64,000 bases of DNA, taken from assembly GCA_049578545.1 (NCBI GenBank), contig JBAUMF010000027.1, positions 62,001 to 126,000 of the forward strand, given 5' to 3'. The DNA is from DASQBT01 sp049578545. GTDB taxonomy: Bacteria; Pseudomonadota; Gammaproteobacteria; Burkholderiales; Thiobacillaceae. Below, piece by piece: positions 18,767 through 29,918 of the stretch (position 1 is its first letter; every line of letters begins with the position of its first letter). Made by a program: the position numbers and the translations under genes. The notes beneath the pieces are model-generated. The model saw nothing but the letters and a program-made list of their open reading frames with translations, searched no databases and was not told where the DNA came from.

Positions 18767-19047
18767 AGCGGCTGGACATGTTTCTTACGCTGCTGCTGGT
18801 AATTTTTGCCTTGGCCGTTGTTCAGGTGCGCGATCGGGCGCGCCAGTTGTTCATGGACAAGGAAAGCCTCGACACAGAGGCACGCGAACTCGAAGTGGAG
18901 TGGGGCAGGTTGCAACTGGAGGAGGGCAGCCTGGCAAGTCATAGTCGTGTGGATCAGCTGGCCCGCACGGAACTGGGGTTGGTGCCCGTGCCCCTGAACA
19001 AAATTGTCCTGGTACCTGCAGCGGAACCAATGGAGGCGCCGCATTGA
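18763..19047 (+). CDS. ftsL: Cell division protein FtsL
   Basis: The 94-residue bitopic protein has a very short cytoplasmic end, one membrane segment at residues ~5-22 (MFLTLLLVIFALAVVQ) and a periplasmic leucine-rich coiled coil containing LEVEWGRLQLEEGSL, as in FtsL. With FtsB and FtsQ it forms the complex that activates FtsWI. Sequence identity in this family is low, so position between rsmH and ftsI is the main support. It overlaps both neighbours by four bases. Confidence 0.92.
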   Translation: MKRLDMFLTLLLVIFALAVVQVRDRARQLFMDKESLDTEARELEVEWGRLQLEEGSLASHSRVDQLARTELGLVPVPLNKIVLVPAAEPMEAPH

Positions 19048-20783
19048 ATTACTCCAGCAAGCGTCTGCTCAAGCTCCATCTTGCATCCTGGCGCATGGCT
19101 TTATTGGCAGGTCTGATCTTGTGCTGGTTTGCCGCACTTGCGGTTCGGGCTGTCTATTTGCAGGGGCTCAACAAGAATTTTCTCCGCGGGAAGGGTGATG
19201 AGGTGTCTGCCCGGGTTCTTTCCATCCCGGCCCATCGCGGCATGGTGGTCGATCGCTATGGCAAACCGCTGGCGATCAGCACCCCGGTCGAAGCGCTTTG
19301 GGTTCGACCCGAAGAGACGGCAGATATTGACAAGCATCAAATGGCAGAACTGGCCCGCATTCTCAACATTCCTGCGAGCATACTGAGCAACAAGCTTCAT
19401 GCCGACAGACAAGGCGAAGTGGCAATTGATCGGCTTCTCACGCCTGATCAAGCTGCTCGCATTGCTGCTTTGGGAATGCCGGGGTTGAATCTTCATCGTG
19501 AATTCCGCAGGTTCTATCCTGAAGCCGAAGTGACGGCTCACGTTGTGGGCTTTACCAATGTGGATGATGTGGGTCGTGAAGGAGTTGAGCGAGCCTACGA
19601 TGATTGGCTTTCGGGCAAGCCCGGATCGCGTCATGTCCTGAAAGATCGCCGTGGCCGTGCAGTGGCGGATATCGGTCCGATGCGCGGTGCACAAATGGGA
19701 GGCAATCTGGCACTCTCGCTCGACCTCAAGCTCCAATACCTGGCATATCGCGAGCTTTCTACAGCGGTCATGACCAACAAGGCGAAAGGCGGCAGCATTG
19801 TCGTGCTGGATGCCAAGACCGGAGAAATTCTCGCCCTCTCCAATATGCCTGTTTATAACCCCAATAATCGTTCGCAATACGACCCGGCGCAGACCCGAAA
19901 CAGGGCGGTAACTGACACGTTTGAACCGGGTTCCACGATGAAGCCGTTCACCATTGCCGCAGCTCTGGAACGAAACCTGGTGAGGCCAAATACGGTTATT
20001 GATCTGCCGGATGATTTGAAGGTTGGTGGCAAGCTTATCCGTGACGATCACTATCATCCGCAACTAACCGTTACGGAGATTCTGCAGAAGTCCAGCAACA
20101 TCGGCGCCGTGAAAATGGCCATGAGGCTCAAGCCCGAGCAGTTCTGGGATACCTTGAATCGGGCCGGGTTCGGGCAGACTCCGGGCTCGGGCTTTCCAGG
20201 AGAAGCTTCCGGAATTCTGCGCGATCCGAAAACCTGGAAACCTGTCGAGCAGGCGACAATGGCTTACGGCCATGGTATTTCGGTAAGTCTCCTGCAACTT
20301 GCACGCGCGTACATGGCATTTGCCAACGATGGCGTGGTCATGCCGCTCACTTTCCTGAAGCGCGATGTGGACGACATGAACGGAGAGCGCGTTCTCTCAG
20401 TTGAAATTGCACGCACGGTGCGGAACATGATGGAAACCGTCACGCAGGAAGGCGGTACGGCAGTGCTGGCCCAGATTCCTGGTTATCGCGTCGCGGGCAA
20501 GACAGGAACAGCACATAAGCTGGTGAACGGACATTACTCTCCTGATCAATATGTCGCCTCTTTCGTGGGCATGGCTCCAGCCTCCGATCCCCGGCTAATC
20601 ATTGCGGTGATGATCGACGATCCATCGGGCTCAGCCTACTACGGTGGTATGGTTGCTGCCCCGGTTTTTGCTCAGGTCATGGCTGCGGCGCTGCGTCAGT
20701 TGGGTATTCCGCCTGACGAGCCGGAATCACCGGCTACACGTTTGACCGAACATGCCCTGTTCATGCGACCGGATCGGGCCTGA
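19044..20783 (+). CDS. ftsI: Septal peptidoglycan transpeptidase (PBP3)
   Basis: The 579-residue class B penicillin-binding protein has one membrane anchor (residues ~18-38), a pedestal domain and a transpeptidase domain. The three active-site motifs are STMK in FEPGSTMKPFTIAAALE, SSN in QKSSNIGAVKMA and KTG in VAGKTGTAHK. It cross-links septal peptidoglycan with FtsW. The start is TTG at 19044, overlapping the ftsL stop (TTGA); an ATG at 19095 would remove most of the cytoplasmic tail. Confidence 0.96.
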   Translation: MNYSSKRLLKLHLASWRMALLAGLILCWFAALAVRAVYLQGLNKNFLRGKGDEVSARVLSIPAHRGMVVDRYGKPLAISTPVEALWVRPEETADIDKHQMAELARILNIPASILSNKLHADRQGEVAIDRLLTPDQAARIAALGMPGLNLHREFRRFYPEAEVTAHVVGFTNVDDVGREGVERAYDDWLSGKPGSRHVLKDRRGRAVADIGPMRGAQMGGNLALSLDLKLQYLAYRELSTAVMTNKAKGGSIVVLDAKTGEILALSNMPVYNPNNRSQYDPAQTRNRAVTDTFEPGSTMKPFTIAAALERNLVRPNTVIDLPDDLKVGGKLIRDDHYHPQLTVTEILQKSSNIGAVKMAMRLKPEQFWDTLNRAGFGQTPGSGFPGEASGILRDPKTWKPVEQATMAYGHGISVSLLQLARAYMAFANDGVVMPLTFLKRDVDDMNGERVLSVEIARTVRNMMETVTQEGGTAVLAQIPGYRVAGKTGTAHKLVNGHYSPDQYVASFVGMAPASDPRLIIAVMIDDPSGSAYYGGMVAAPVFAQVMAAALRQLGIPPDEPESPATRLTEHALFMRPDRA

Positions 20784-20785
20784 AT

Positions 20786-22219
20786 ATGGAAACCGCTGAA
20801 CATATCCTCACGCGCCTGGGCACAACGGCCAAAGATCTGACGGCAGACAGCCGCAAGGCGGGGCCTGGCGTGGTATTCGCCGCCTATCCGGGTACCCGGC
20901 AGGATGGCCGCGATTTTATATCCAGCGCGATTGCCCGCAATGTGGACGGAATATTGTGGGAGAAAAAGGGATATGCATGGGACCCGGCCTGGTCCTTACC
21001 CAATGCAGGTGTCGATGACCTGAAGAGCCGAGTGGGTGAGGTTGCCAGCCAGATATATGGCCAGCCGTCGGAGCATTTGCACATGATCGGTGTAACCGGC
21101 ACCAACGGCAAAACCTCGGTCACGCACTGGATTGCACAATGCCTGAACTGGCTCGGGCGAAAGGCTGCATTGCTGGGAACCTTGGGTAACGGCTTTCCCG
21201 GCGGCCTGAGTGCGAGCGCAAACACGACACCGGATGCTATTGAACTGCAGCAGTCTTTGGCACTTTACCTGAAGCAAGGGGCCCGGGCGTGTGCCATGGA
21301 GGTTTCCTCGCACGGCCTTGATCAGGACCGGGCCGCAGGTTGCAAGTTCAATGTGGCTGTCCTCACCAATCTGTCGCGCGATCATCTTGACTACCACGGT
21401 GATATGGATGCCTATGCTGCTGCCAAGGCGAGGCTTTTCCATTGGACGGGGCTCGAAACGGCTGTGCTGAATCTGGACGATGAATTTGGCCAGCGTCTGG
21501 CGAAGGAAATCCATGGGCCAAAAGTTGTCGGGTATGGCTTTGGGCGAGGCACCGTTGTTGGTGAATTGCTGCAGGCTGACCGCTCGGGCATGCGCATGGC
21601 GATATGGTCTAGCCATGGGAAAGCGGAACTGACTACCCCGCTAGTGGGGCGCTTCAACGCCAGCAATGTCCTGGCAGTGCTGACCACCTTGCTGGTCTCA
21701 GATGTGCCAGTGGACAAGGCCTGTGATGCCTTGGCGCATATTGTGCCGCCGCCAGGCCGGATGCAAACCATGGGTGGGGGTGCACAACCACTGGTGGTGA
21801 TTGACTATGCCCACACCCCCGATGCACTTGAAAAAGTCCTGGCAAGTTTGCGAAAAATCTGTGCTCAAGGTCGCCTGATTTGTGTCTTTGGTTGTGGGGG
21901 AAATCGTGACAAGGGCAAGAGACCGCTGATGGGCAAGGCTGCCAGCCAAGGCGCGGACAGCGTCATTGTCACCAGCGACAACCCACGCAATGAAGACCCG
22001 ATGGCCATTATTGATGAAATTACACCCGGCATGGACTCGGGCTACAAGGTCGAGCCTGATCGCGCCCGCGCGATTTTCGAGGCAATCGGTTTGGCCCACG
22101 CGGAAGACGTGGTGCTGGTTGCCGGCAAGGGGCATGAGGATTACCAGGAGATAAATGGCGAAAGACGCCCTTTCTCCGACGTGGATGCAGCAATCAAGGC
22201 GTTGGAGGCGTGGTCATGA
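20786..22219 (+). CDS. murE: UDP-MurNAc-tripeptide synthetase (meso-DAP ligase)
   Basis: The 477-residue Mur ligase adds meso-diaminopimelate to UDP-MurNAc-Ala-Glu. The ATP loop is GTNGKTSVTHW at ~110, and DNPRNEDP is the diagnostic motif for meso-DAP-specific rather than lysine-specific MurE. It starts two bases after ftsI. The end differs from the usual tight junction: a 106-base spacer separates it from murF, although ATGA still overlaps its stop codon. Confidence 0.96.
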   Translation: METAEHILTRLGTTAKDLTADSRKAGPGVVFAAYPGTRQDGRDFISSAIARNVDGILWEKKGYAWDPAWSLPNAGVDDLKSRVGEVASQIYGQPSEHLHMIGVTGTNGKTSVTHWIAQCLNWLGRKAALLGTLGNGFPGGLSASANTTPDAIELQQSLALYLKQGARACAMEVSSHGLDQDRAAGCKFNVAVLTNLSRDHLDYHGDMDAYAAAKARLFHWTGLETAVLNLDDEFGQRLAKEIHGPKVVGYGFGRGTVVGELLQADRSGMRMAIWSSHGKAELTTPLVGRFNASNVLAVLTTLLVSDVPVDKACDALAHIVPPPGRMQTMGGGAQPLVVIDYAHTPDALEKVLASLRKICAQGRLICVFGCGGNRDKGKRPLMGKAASQGADSVIVTSDNPRNEDPMAIIDEITPGMDSGYKVEPDRARAIFEAIGLAHAEDVVLVAGKGHEDYQEINGERRPFSDVDAAIKALEAWS

Positions 22220-22329
22220 GCGGTAAGCAGGGGCCCCACAAAGTGGGGATGCGCACGCCTGCGAATGACCACTCGCAACGACATGGAGAGGTTGAGTCTG
22301 TGATGGTGCCTCAAGAGGTGCAGTCATGA
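22216..22329 (+). CDS. Candidate 37-residue small ORF bridging murE and murF
   Basis: An open frame starts with ATG at 22216, overlapping the murE stop as ATGA, and ends with TGA at 22327-22329, overlapping the murF ATG as ATGA. The product begins MSGKQGPHKVGMRTP and is polar, with no domain I recognise. A hairpin CCCCAC-AAA-GTGGGG lies at 22234-22248. The sequence GTCATGA appears at both ends, so the spacer may equally be an insertion with a short target duplication. Coding status is uncertain. Confidence 0.35.
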   Translation: MSGKQGPHKVGMRTPANDHSQRHGEVESVMVPQEVQS

Positions 22330-23678
22330 TGGGCCTTGCGGAAGCCTCGGTCGCCATGGGCGGGCAGTTGATTGGAAGGGATGCAGAGTTCGACTCGGTT
22401 TCTACCGACAGTCGCAGCATTACCGCGGGCCAGCTGTTCATTGCGCTGCGTGGCGAGAAATACGATGCTGCTCGATTCGCCGCAGAAACGCTGGAAAAAG
22501 GTGCGGTGGGTGTGGTGCTCAATCATTATGGCGCACCACAGCTGAGCCCATCCATAGTGGTGGAAGATACGCGTATCGCGTTGGGCAGGCTGGCAGGCCA
22601 CTGGCGTGAAAAGTTCTCCATTCCGGTTGCAGCCATTACCGGTAGCAATGGCAAGACCACAGTCAAGGAAATGCTCGCCGCAATCCTGCGCGCCGAGACA
22701 GGGAGTGCGGATACGGTGCTTGCCACCGAAGGCAACCTGAACAATGACATCGGCTGCCCCTTGACCATGCTGAAGTTGCGCCCACATCATCGTTACGTGG
22801 TGCTGGAAATGGGCATGAATCATTTTGGCGAGCTGGCCTATCTCACTCGCCTTGCGCGTCCCGATGTTGCCATGATCAATAATGCGCAATCAGCACATGT
22901 GGGGCTCCTCGGCTCAGTCGAGGCCATCGCGCAGGCAAAGGGCGAGATATTCCAGGGACTGAGTTCAGGCGGTACGGCGGTTATCAATGCAGATGACCCT
23001 CATGCCGATCTGTGGCGAGGCATGAATACTTCGCGGACCACCTTCGGCTTCGGTTTCTCCCCGAATTCCCAAGTCCGAGGCGAAGCCCTTCCTGATGAGA
23101 CTGGACAAAGACTCCATATTCATACTCTGCAAGGAGATTTCGATGTTCACCTGCATGTCTCAGGCGAACATAACGCACGCAATGCACTAGGTGCGACGGC
23201 CGTCGCCCTGGCAATGGGTGCAAGTCTGGACTCAGTAAGACAAGGCTTGTCTGCGTTCACGGGTGTGAAAAGGCGGCTGCAAAGCAAAGCCGGCTTGCAT
23301 GGAGCACTCTTCATTGATGACACCTATAACGCCAATCCCGACTCGGCTAAAGCAGCCATCACGGTATTAAGTCAGCGACCAGGAAAAACAATCCTGGTGC
23401 TGGGCGACATGGGTGAATTGGGTGACCAATCAGCCACGCTTCATGCCCAGATTGGCTTGGTCGCACGCCAGGCAGGTGTAAACCGGTTGTTGACCCTGGG
23501 CGAATCCTCCCGGTCGGCGACACAGGCATTTGGGGGCGGAGCCTCGCATTACGAGCGAATCCAGGAACTGCTGGCGGATCTGGAAAACGAGCTGGCGCCC
23601 GATGTGACCGTGCTGGTGAAAGGCTCGCGGACCGCGAAGATGGAGCGGGTCGTTGACAGTTTTACAGGTGAGCCCTGA
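22326..23678 (+). CDS. murF: UDP-MurNAc-pentapeptide synthetase
   Basis: The 450-residue Mur ligase adds D-Ala-D-Ala to UDP-MurNAc-tripeptide, completing the cytoplasmic precursor. Visible motifs are the N-terminal [22 protein letters not shown], the ATP loop [25 protein letters not shown] and the C-terminal [13 protein letters not shown] at 22326 is used (a second one follows at 22329). The stop overlaps the mraY start (TGATG). Confidence 0.96.
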   Translation: MMGLAEASVAMGGQLIGRDAEFDSVSTDSRSITAGQLFIALRGEKYDAARFAAETLEKGAVGVVLNHYGAPQLSPSIVVEDTRIALGRLAGHWREKFSIPVAAITGSNGKTTVKEMLAAILRAETGSADTVLATEGNLNNDIGCPLTMLKLRPHHRYVVLEMGMNHFGELAYLTRLARPDVAMINNAQSAHVGLLGSVEAIAQAKGEIFQGLSSGGTAVINADDPHADLWRGMNTSRTTFGFGFSPNSQVRGEALPDETGQRLHIHTLQGDFDVHLHVSGEHNARNALGATAVALAMGASLDSVRQGLSAFTGVKRRLQSKAGLHGALFIDDTYNANPDSAKAAITVLSQRPGKTILVLGDMGELGDQSATLHAQIGLVARQAGVNRLLTLGESSRSATQAFGGGASHYERIQELLADLENELAPDVTVLVKGSRTAKMERVVDSFTGEP

Positions 23679-24763
23679 TGTTGTTATGGCTATTCCAAAC
23701 CCTTGGTCAGAACATACGGGCGTTCAATGTCTTCAATTACCTGACCCTGCGGGCGGTGCTGGCTGTGCTCACATCCATGAGCATTTCATTTCTGGTCGGA
23801 CCCTGGATGATCAGCCGGCTCAAGATCATGAAGTTCGGGCAATCGGTGCGGGACGATGGGCCGCAGTCCCACCTGGTAAAGGCGGGTACGCCAACCATGG
23901 GGGGCGCGCTGATTCTTGTTTCCGTCGCAATTGCCACATTTCTGTGGATGGACCTTACCAGCCGCTATGTGTGGATCGCGTTACTGACAACACTGGGCTT
24001 CGGCATTGTTGGCTGGGTGGATGATTACAAGAAAATCGTCCACAAGAATCCCAGAGGACTGACTGCACGATGGAAATATCTCTGGCAATCGGTGTTTGGC
24101 ATCGGAGCCGCGCTGGCAATTGTGTTTACCACCAATCTTCCGGCGCAGACAGAATTGATCGTGCCTTTCTTCAAGCATGTGGCGATCCCGCTCGGCGTTG
24201 TGGGCTTCCTGGTGCTGACCTATTTCGTTATTGTCGGCTCGTCCAATGCCGTCAACCTGACCGATGGCCTTGATGGTCTTGCGATTCTGCCTACAGTCAT
24301 GGTGGCTTCGGCTCTGGGTGTCTTTGCTTATGTTGCGGGCAACGCGGTGTTCTCCAGGTATCTTGGGCTGCCGCATATTCCGGGGGCAGGTGAACTGATC
24401 GTCTTCTGCGCGGCAATAGCCGGTGCTGGCCTCGCCTTCCTGTGGTTTAACGCATATCCGGCTGAAGTGTTCATGGGGGACGTCGGTGCCCTGGCCCTGG
24501 GTGCAGCGCTCGGCGTAGTCGCCGTAATTGTGCGCCAGGAAATCGTGCTGTTCATCATGGGCGGCGTGTTCGTCATGGAAACCCTCTCGGTGATGATCCA
24601 GGTCGCCAGCTTCAAGCTGACCGGCAAGCGGATTTTCCGCATGGCGCCGATCCATCACCATTACGAACTCAAGGGCTGGAAGGAAACGCAAGTTGTCGTG
24701 CGGTTCTGGATCATCTCGATGATGCTGGTGTTGATTGGATTGTCAACACTGAAACTGCGATGA
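23678..24763 (+). CDS. mraY: Phospho-MurNAc-pentapeptide translocase
   Basis: The 361-residue integral membrane enzyme transfers phospho-MurNAc-pentapeptide to undecaprenyl phosphate, making lipid I. It has about ten membrane segments and the family motifs [19 protein letters not shown] (first catalytic aspartates), [24 protein letters not shown] and [12 protein letters not shown]. It overlaps murF by one base and murD by four. Confidence 0.97.
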   Translation: MLLWLFQTLGQNIRAFNVFNYLTLRAVLAVLTSMSISFLVGPWMISRLKIMKFGQSVRDDGPQSHLVKAGTPTMGGALILVSVAIATFLWMDLTSRYVWIALLTTLGFGIVGWVDDYKKIVHKNPRGLTARWKYLWQSVFGIGAALAIVFTTNLPAQTELIVPFFKHVAIPLGVVGFLVLTYFVIVGSSNAVNLTDGLDGLAILPTVMVASALGVFAYVAGNAVFSRYLGLPHIPGAGELIVFCAAIAGAGLAFLWFNAYPAEVFMGDVGALALGAALGVVAVIVRQEIVLFIMGGVFVMETLSVMIQVASFKLTGKRIFRMAPIHHHYELKGWKETQVVVRFWIISMMLVLIGLSTLKLR

Positions 24764-26157
24764 ACTACGACAGCCTGCAACTCTCTGGCAAGAAAACCCT
24801 GGTGATGGGGCTGGGCGATACAGGTCTGTCCTGCGCGAGATGGCTGCACGCTCGCGGAGCGGCCGTAAGTGTAGCAGACAGTCGCAGTAATCCACCCAAC
24901 GCACGCACCCTGCATGAAAACTATCCAGATATTCCGCTGCATGCCGGGCCGTTTCGCGATGATGAGTTGCAAGCCACAGAGATGCTGGTGCTAAGTCCGG
25001 GCATCGCGCTATCCGAGCCCGCCGTGTCGCGTGCAATTGCAAAAGGCGTCGAGGTCGTGGGCGACGTCGAGCTGTTCGCCCGTGCCATCGCTGCGCTCAA
25101 TCGGGGCCGCGAGCACCCGATGAAAGTCATCGCCATCACCGGTTCCAACGGCAAAAGCACAACCACTGCACTTGTCGGTGAAATGTGCAAGACGGACGGG
25201 ATGACGACGGTGGTGGCTGGCAATATCGGGCCGCCAGTGCTGGATGCACTGCTTGAAGTTGAATTGGGTGATGAATCTGTGCCCCGGGTTTGGGTGCTTG
25301 AATTGTCCAGCTTTCAGCTGGAAACCACTTCCAGTCTTGATGCCGACGCCGCTGCGGTGCTCAATATCAGCGAGGATCATATGGACCGCTATGCGGACAT
25401 TGAGTCCTATGCTGCAGCAAAGGCACGCATTTTTTCCGGCACAGGCGTTCAAGTTCTCAACCGTGAGGATGCACGGGCAATGGCGATGGCACTGCCCGGG
25501 CGCAAGGTTGTGACCTTTGGCATCCGCAGCCCGGCCGACAAAGGTCAGTTTGGTTTTTGTGAGGGCGAGCTTTGTCTTGATGCTGAGCAGTTGATGCCTG
25601 CTTCGGATATGCCTATAACCGGTTTGCACAATGTGGCCAATGCATTGGCAGCATTGGCGCTAGCCACTTCGATTGGTGTCTCTGAAAGACAGGCTTTGCA
25701 GGGATTGCGCCATTTCAAAGGATTGCCGCATCGGGTGCAGTGGATAGCGGATATCGATGGTGTCAGCTACTTCGATGACTCCAAGGGGACCAACGTTGGA
25801 GCAACAGAGGCGGCCTTGTATGGAATGGGCCGCAAGGTGGTCGTCATTCTTGGTGGCGATGGCAAGGGCCAGGACTTTTCACCTTTGAAGCAGGCTGTCG
25901 CTGCAAACGCGCGTGCGGTCATTCTGATCGGTCGCGATGGTCCACAAATAGGTCGGGTCCTGGAGGGGTGCGGTGTTGCGGTCGTCTCAGCTGACAGCCT
26001 GGAAGATGCCGTGCGGGCTGCGCGCAGCTTCGCCCATCGGGGCGATGCCGTGTTGTTGTCTCCTGCTTGCGCCAGCTTCGACATGTTCCGCAATTACCTG
26101 CACCGCGCCGAAGTCTTTGTTTCAACCGTGCACGGGTTAAGCGGAGGCAGGGACTGA
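24760..26157 (+). CDS. murD: UDP-MurNAc-L-alanine:D-glutamate ligase
   Basis: This 465-residue Mur ligase adds D-glutamate. The N-terminal Rossmann-like domain begins [18 protein letters not shown], the ATP loop is [13 protein letters not shown] at ~125, then [10 protein letters not shown] and the C-terminal [16 protein letters not shown]. It overlaps mraY as ATGA and ftsW as TGATG. Confidence 0.97.
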   Translation: MNYDSLQLSGKKTLVMGLGDTGLSCARWLHARGAAVSVADSRSNPPNARTLHENYPDIPLHAGPFRDDELQATEMLVLSPGIALSEPAVSRAIAKGVEVVGDVELFARAIAALNRGREHPMKVIAITGSNGKSTTTALVGEMCKTDGMTTVVAGNIGPPVLDALLEVELGDESVPRVWVLELSSFQLETTSSLDADAAAVLNISEDHMDRYADIESYAAAKARIFSGTGVQVLNREDARAMAMALPGRKVVTFGIRSPADKGQFGFCEGELCLDAEQLMPASDMPITGLHNVANALAALALATSIGVSERQALQGLRHFKGLPHRVQWIADIDGVSYFDDSKGTNVGATEAALYGMGRKVVVILGGDGKGQDFSPLKQAVAANARAVILIGRDGPQIGRVLEGCGVAVVSADSLEDAVRAARSFAHRGDAVLLSPACASFDMFRNYLHRAEVFVSTVHGLSGGRD

Positions 26158-27314
26158 TGCTGTACCCGGCGCGCAAGCCCAAACCCACCCAGGAACTGGA
26201 TTTCGCCTTGATGTGGCTGACCATCGCCCTGCTGGCGTTCGGCCTGGTGATGATTTATTCGGCTTCCATCGCAACGGCGGAAGGCATGAAACAGACGGGT
26301 CACCAGAGCTACTACTTTCTGCTGCGTCAGTCTATTTACACGTTGATGGCTATCGGCCTGGCCCTGGCCATCTTCCAGATCCCCATGCGTGCCTGGCAGC
26401 AGATGGCGCCGTGGTTGTTCTTTTCCGGCCTGCTGTTACTGGTGGTCGTACTGATTCCGCATATTGGCAAAGTGGTAAATGGCAGCCGGCGCTGGATTGG
26501 ACTTGGCTTCGCCAATCTCCAGCCGTCCGAATTGATGAAGTTCTTTGCGGTGATTTATGCAGCGGATTACACCACCCGCAAGGCTGCGTTCATGCATGAC
26601 ATCAAGAAGGGCTTCTTGCCCATGGCCGGAGTGATGATGCTTGCCGGCGGTCTTCTTTTGCTCGAGCCGGATTTCGGTGCATTCGTTGTCATCGTGGCGA
26701 TCGCGATGGGTATCCTGTTCCTTGGCGGCCTTGACTGGAAAATCTTTGCCGCACTGATCGTTGTCTTGATGGTGGGATTTGCTGGCCTGATTGTCATTTC
26801 GCCTTATCGGCTTGAACGGGTGTTGGGCTTCTTGAGGCCATTCGACGACCCCTATGGGCGCGGTTATCAACTCTCCCATGCGCTGATTGCATTTGGTCGA
26901 GGGGAATGGTTTGGCCTGGGTTTGGGCGAGAGTGTGGAGAAACTCTTCTATTTACCTGAGGCACATACGGATTTTCTCCTCGCCATCATCGCGGAAGAAC
27001 TTGGCCTTGCTGGGGTGGCAGCCGTAATCGCGCTGTTCATGATGCTGACCGTTAAGGCATTCATGATCGGTCTGCGCTCGGCCAAGCTGGAACGCAATTT
27101 CTGCGCTCTGGTTGCGCAGGGCATCGGTATCTGGCTGGGAGTGCAGGCCGGCATCAACATGGGCGTCAACATGGGCCTGTTGCCCACCAAGGGTTTGACA
27201 TTGCCATTTCTTTCTTATGGAGGCAGCGGCATCCTGGCCAACTGCATGGCGATTTCCATTCTGCTGCGAATCGATTGGGAACAGCGCCAGATGAAGCGCG
27301 GCAAGACCTTCTGA
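26157..27314 (+). CDS. ftsW: Septal peptidoglycan polymerase FtsW
   Basis: The 385-residue SEDS-family glycosyltransferase has about ten membrane segments and family signatures [32 protein letters not shown] and the C-terminal [14 protein letters not shown]. It polymerises lipid II at the septum together with FtsI. The ATG at 26157 is chosen because it forms the TGATG junction with murD; an open frame extends 90 bases further upstream inside murD. Confidence 0.96.
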   Translation: MLYPARKPKPTQELDFALMWLTIALLAFGLVMIYSASIATAEGMKQTGHQSYYFLLRQSIYTLMAIGLALAIFQIPMRAWQQMAPWLFFSGLLLLVVVLIPHIGKVVNGSRRWIGLGFANLQPSELMKFFAVIYAADYTTRKAAFMHDIKKGFLPMAGVMMLAGGLLLLEPDFGAFVVIVAIAMGILFLGGLDWKIFAALIVVLMVGFAGLIVISPYRLERVLGFLRPFDDPYGRGYQLSHALIAFGRGEWFGLGLGESVEKLFYLPEAHTDFLLAIIAEELGLAGVAAVIALFMMLTVKAFMIGLRSAKLERNFCALVAQGIGIWLGVQAGINMGVNMGLLPTKGLTLPFLSYGGSGILANCMAISILLRIDWEQRQMKRGKTF

Positions 27315-27430
27315 TGACAACGATCGCGCCTCATCCCCTCACCCCGATTCTCTCTCTAAAGTGGGCGACGGAGCAAACGCCGGACTGCGCCGGCATGAGC
27401 CCCCCAACGAAGCGGGGCAACACATCATGA
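27314..27430 (+). CDS. Candidate 38-residue small ORF bridging ftsW and murG
   Basis: An ATG at 27314 overlaps the ftsW stop (TGATG), and the frame ends with a TGA that overlaps the murG ATG at 27427 as ATGA. The product starts [20 protein letters not shown] and is rich in Pro and Thr, with no recognisable domain. The spacer contains a GCCCC...GGGGC hairpin near 27399-27418 and looks like inserted intergenic repeat material. It may only serve to carry ribosomes from ftsW to murG. Confidence 0.3.
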   Translation: MTTIAPHPLTPILSLKWATEQTPDCAGMSPPTKRGNTS

Positions 27431-28533
27431 CCGCGGCCAATCGGACATTGATGGTCATGGCCGGCGGCACTGGAGGTCATGTCTATCCTGCGCTGGCCGT
27501 TGCCCACGAAATGCGGCTGCGCGGTTGGGAGGTGTTCTGGCTTGGAACGCGCAATGGCCTTGAGGCGCGTGTCGCGCCGGAGGCCGGGTTTGACATGGTT
27601 TGGCTATCGATGAGCGGCCTGCGCGGCAATGGTGTGATTCGGCTCTTCCTGATACCTCTGCTGTTGCTCAGGGCCTTTTTTCAAAGTCTCAAGGCAATAC
27701 TTTCGCGCAGACCGGATGTAGTGCTGGGCATGGGGGGCTACACCGCTTTCCCGGGCGGAATGATGGCCTCGCTGATGGGCAGGCCGCTTGTCATTCACGA
27801 ACAGAACTCGATTGCCGGCCTGACCAATCGTGTACTTGCCTGCCTGGCGGATCGTGTACTCACTGCCTTTCCTTTGGCGTTCAGGGGCGACAAGGACAAG
27901 CCCATTCCCTGCCGCAAGGTGGAAACCCGCTGGGTAGGCAATCCGGTGCGCGCAGAGATTGCGCACCTGGTGGATGAAGAAGATCGCTATGCAGGACGCG
28001 AGGGCCCGCTGCGTCTGCTGGTAGTAGGCGGCAGCCTCGGTGCTTCTGCGCTCAATGCGCTCTTGCCAGAAGCACTCGCACGGGTCCCGACCGAGCAGCG
28101 ACCCGAGGTGGTGCATCAGTCAGGTCGACAGCATCAGGAGATTTTGAAGCAGAACTATGAAAAGGCCGGCGTCCTTGCGGATACGCGCGACTACATCCAA
28201 GACATGGCCACACTTTATGAATGGTGCGACCTTGCCGTGTGTCGTGCGGGAGCCATGACGATTGCAGAACTGGCCTGTGCCGGCGTGCCCGCCGTGCTGG
28301 TGCCTTTTCCCTATGCAGTCGACGATCATCAAACCACCAACGCAATGTTTCTGAGCGACGCTGGCGCGGCCTGGTTGATGCAGCAAAAAGAGTTAACTGC
28401 CGAAAAACTGGCCGATCTGTTAAAGGGCCTGAATCGGGAAATCCTGATGAAAATGTCGGGCCAGGCTCGACGTCTGGCCAAGCCTGACTCCACCCGGGCT
28501 GTCGCGGACGTCTGTGAAGAGGTGGCGGCATGA
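27427..28533 (+). CDS. murG: Lipid II synthase (UDP-GlcNAc transferase) MurG
   Basis: The 368-residue GT-B glycosyltransferase adds GlcNAc to lipid I at the inner face of the membrane. It has [56 protein letters not shown] and [18 protein letters not shown]. The ATG at 27427 gives the normal N terminus; the frame is open a further 66 bases upstream. The stop overlaps murC as ATGA. Confidence 0.97.
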   Translation: MTAANRTLMVMAGGTGGHVYPALAVAHEMRLRGWEVFWLGTRNGLEARVAPEAGFDMVWLSMSGLRGNGVIRLFLIPLLLLRAFFQSLKAILSRRPDVVLGMGGYTAFPGGMMASLMGRPLVIHEQNSIAGLTNRVLACLADRVLTAFPLAFRGDKDKPIPCRKVETRWVGNPVRAEIAHLVDEEDRYAGREGPLRLLVVGGSLGASALNALLPEALARVPTEQRPEVVHQSGRQHQEILKQNYEKAGVLADTRDYIQDMATLYEWCDLAVCRAGAMTIAELACAGVPAVLVPFPYAVDDHQTTNAMFLSDAGAAWLMQQKELTAEKLADLLKGLNREILMKMSGQARRLAKPDSTRAVADVCEEVAA

Positions 28534-29918
28534 AGCATGCAGTTCACCACATCCATTTTGTCGGCGCGGGCGGCGCAGGAATGAGCGGGATTGCGGAAGT
28601 GCTGGTGAATCTTGGTTACACCGTTTCCGGTTCCGATCTTGTCGATAACGCGGCAACCCAGCGCTTGAGTGCGATGGGTGCAAGGATTATGAAGGGCCAT
28701 GCAGCCGAAAACATTGCCGGGGCCGATGTAGTGGTGACATCGACTGCAGTGAAGGAAGACAACCCGGAAGTCATAGCGGCAAGAGAAAACCATATCCCCG
28801 TCGTGCCGCGCGCCATGATGCTGGCCGAGTTGCTGCGCCTGCGGCAGGGCATTGCCATAGCCGGCACGCACGGCAAAACTACCACAACCAGTCTGGTTGC
28901 CTCCTGCCTGTCAGAAGCGGGCATGGACCCCACCTTCGTGATCGGCGGCAAGCTTAATGCCGCAGGCGCCAATGCCCGGCTTGGCAAGGGCGATTTTATT
29001 GTCGTCGAGGCGGATGAGTCAGATGCGTCTTTCCTTTTGCTGTCACCGGTCATTTCTGTCGTGACCAACATCGATGCCGATCACTTGGACACCTATGGCC
29101 ATGACTTCAATCGACTCAAGCAGGCATTCGTTGATTTTCTCCAGCATTTGCCCTTCTATGGGCGCGCCGTGATGTGCATCGATGACCCGCATGTGCGGGA
29201 AATCCTGCCCCAGGTCTCCAAGCCGATTACCAGCTACGGATTTTCCGATGATGCAGATATCCAGGCAGTCGACATTGAAACGGTCGACGGACAAATGCGC
29301 TTCACCGCCATTCGTCGAAACGGCAGCGTGACCCATTTACCCGTGATGCTGAATACACCGGGGCGACACAACGTGCTCAATGCACTGGCGGCAATTGGAG
29401 TGGCTACCGAAGCCGGGGCAGGCGATGCCGCCATTCTCAAGGCGCTTGCAGAGTTCAATGGGGTTGGCCGCCGCTTCCAGCGTTATGGCGAAATATCTGC
29501 AACGAGCGGGGGCGTTTTCACCCTGGTGGATGACTACGGCCATCATCCGGTGGAAATGGCCGCCACTCTGGCGGCGGCCCGCGGCGCTTTTCCCGGTCGC
29601 CGCCTGGTGCTGGCTTTCCAGCCGCATCGCTATACCCGCACGCGCGACTGCTTCGAGGATTTCGTCAAGGTTTTGTCCGAAGCCGATGTCGTGCTCCTGA
29701 CCGAAGTGTATTCCGCTGGCGAAGCGCCCATCGTGGCTGCGGATGGCCGTGCGCTTGCGCGTGCCTTGAGGGTTGCCGGCAAGGTCGAGCCGGTATTTGT
29801 CGAAAACGTTGATGAACTGCCGGAGGCCGTCAGGGAGCAGGCGCGTGATGGGGATGTGGTGCTGGTCATGGGCGCGGGCTCCATCGGGCAGGTGGCGGCG
29901 AAGGTGGCAGGGCAATGA
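28530..29918 (+). CDS. murC: UDP-MurNAc:L-alanine ligase
   Basis: The 462-residue Mur ligase makes the first peptide bond of the precursor. It shows [17 protein letters not shown] at the N terminus, the ATP loop [13 protein letters not shown] at ~110, [12 protein letters not shown] and the C-terminal [13 protein letters not shown]. It overlaps murG and murB by four bases each. Confidence 0.97.
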   Translation: MKHAVHHIHFVGAGGAGMSGIAEVLVNLGYTVSGSDLVDNAATQRLSAMGARIMKGHAAENIAGADVVVTSTAVKEDNPEVIAARENHIPVVPRAMMLAELLRLRQGIAIAGTHGKTTTTSLVASCLSEAGMDPTFVIGGKLNAAGANARLGKGDFIVVEADESDASFLLLSPVISVVTNIDADHLDTYGHDFNRLKQAFVDFLQHLPFYGRAVMCIDDPHVREILPQVSKPITSYGFSDDADIQAVDIETVDGQMRFTAIRRNGSVTHLPVMLNTPGRHNVLNALAAIGVATEAGAGDAAILKALAEFNGVGRRFQRYGEISATSGGVFTLVDDYGHHPVEMAATLAAARGAFPGRRLVLAFQPHRYTRTRDCFEDFVKVLSEADVVLLTEVYSAGEAPIVAADGRALARALRVAGKVEPVFVENVDELPEAVREQARDGDVVLVMGAGSIGQVAAKVAGQ

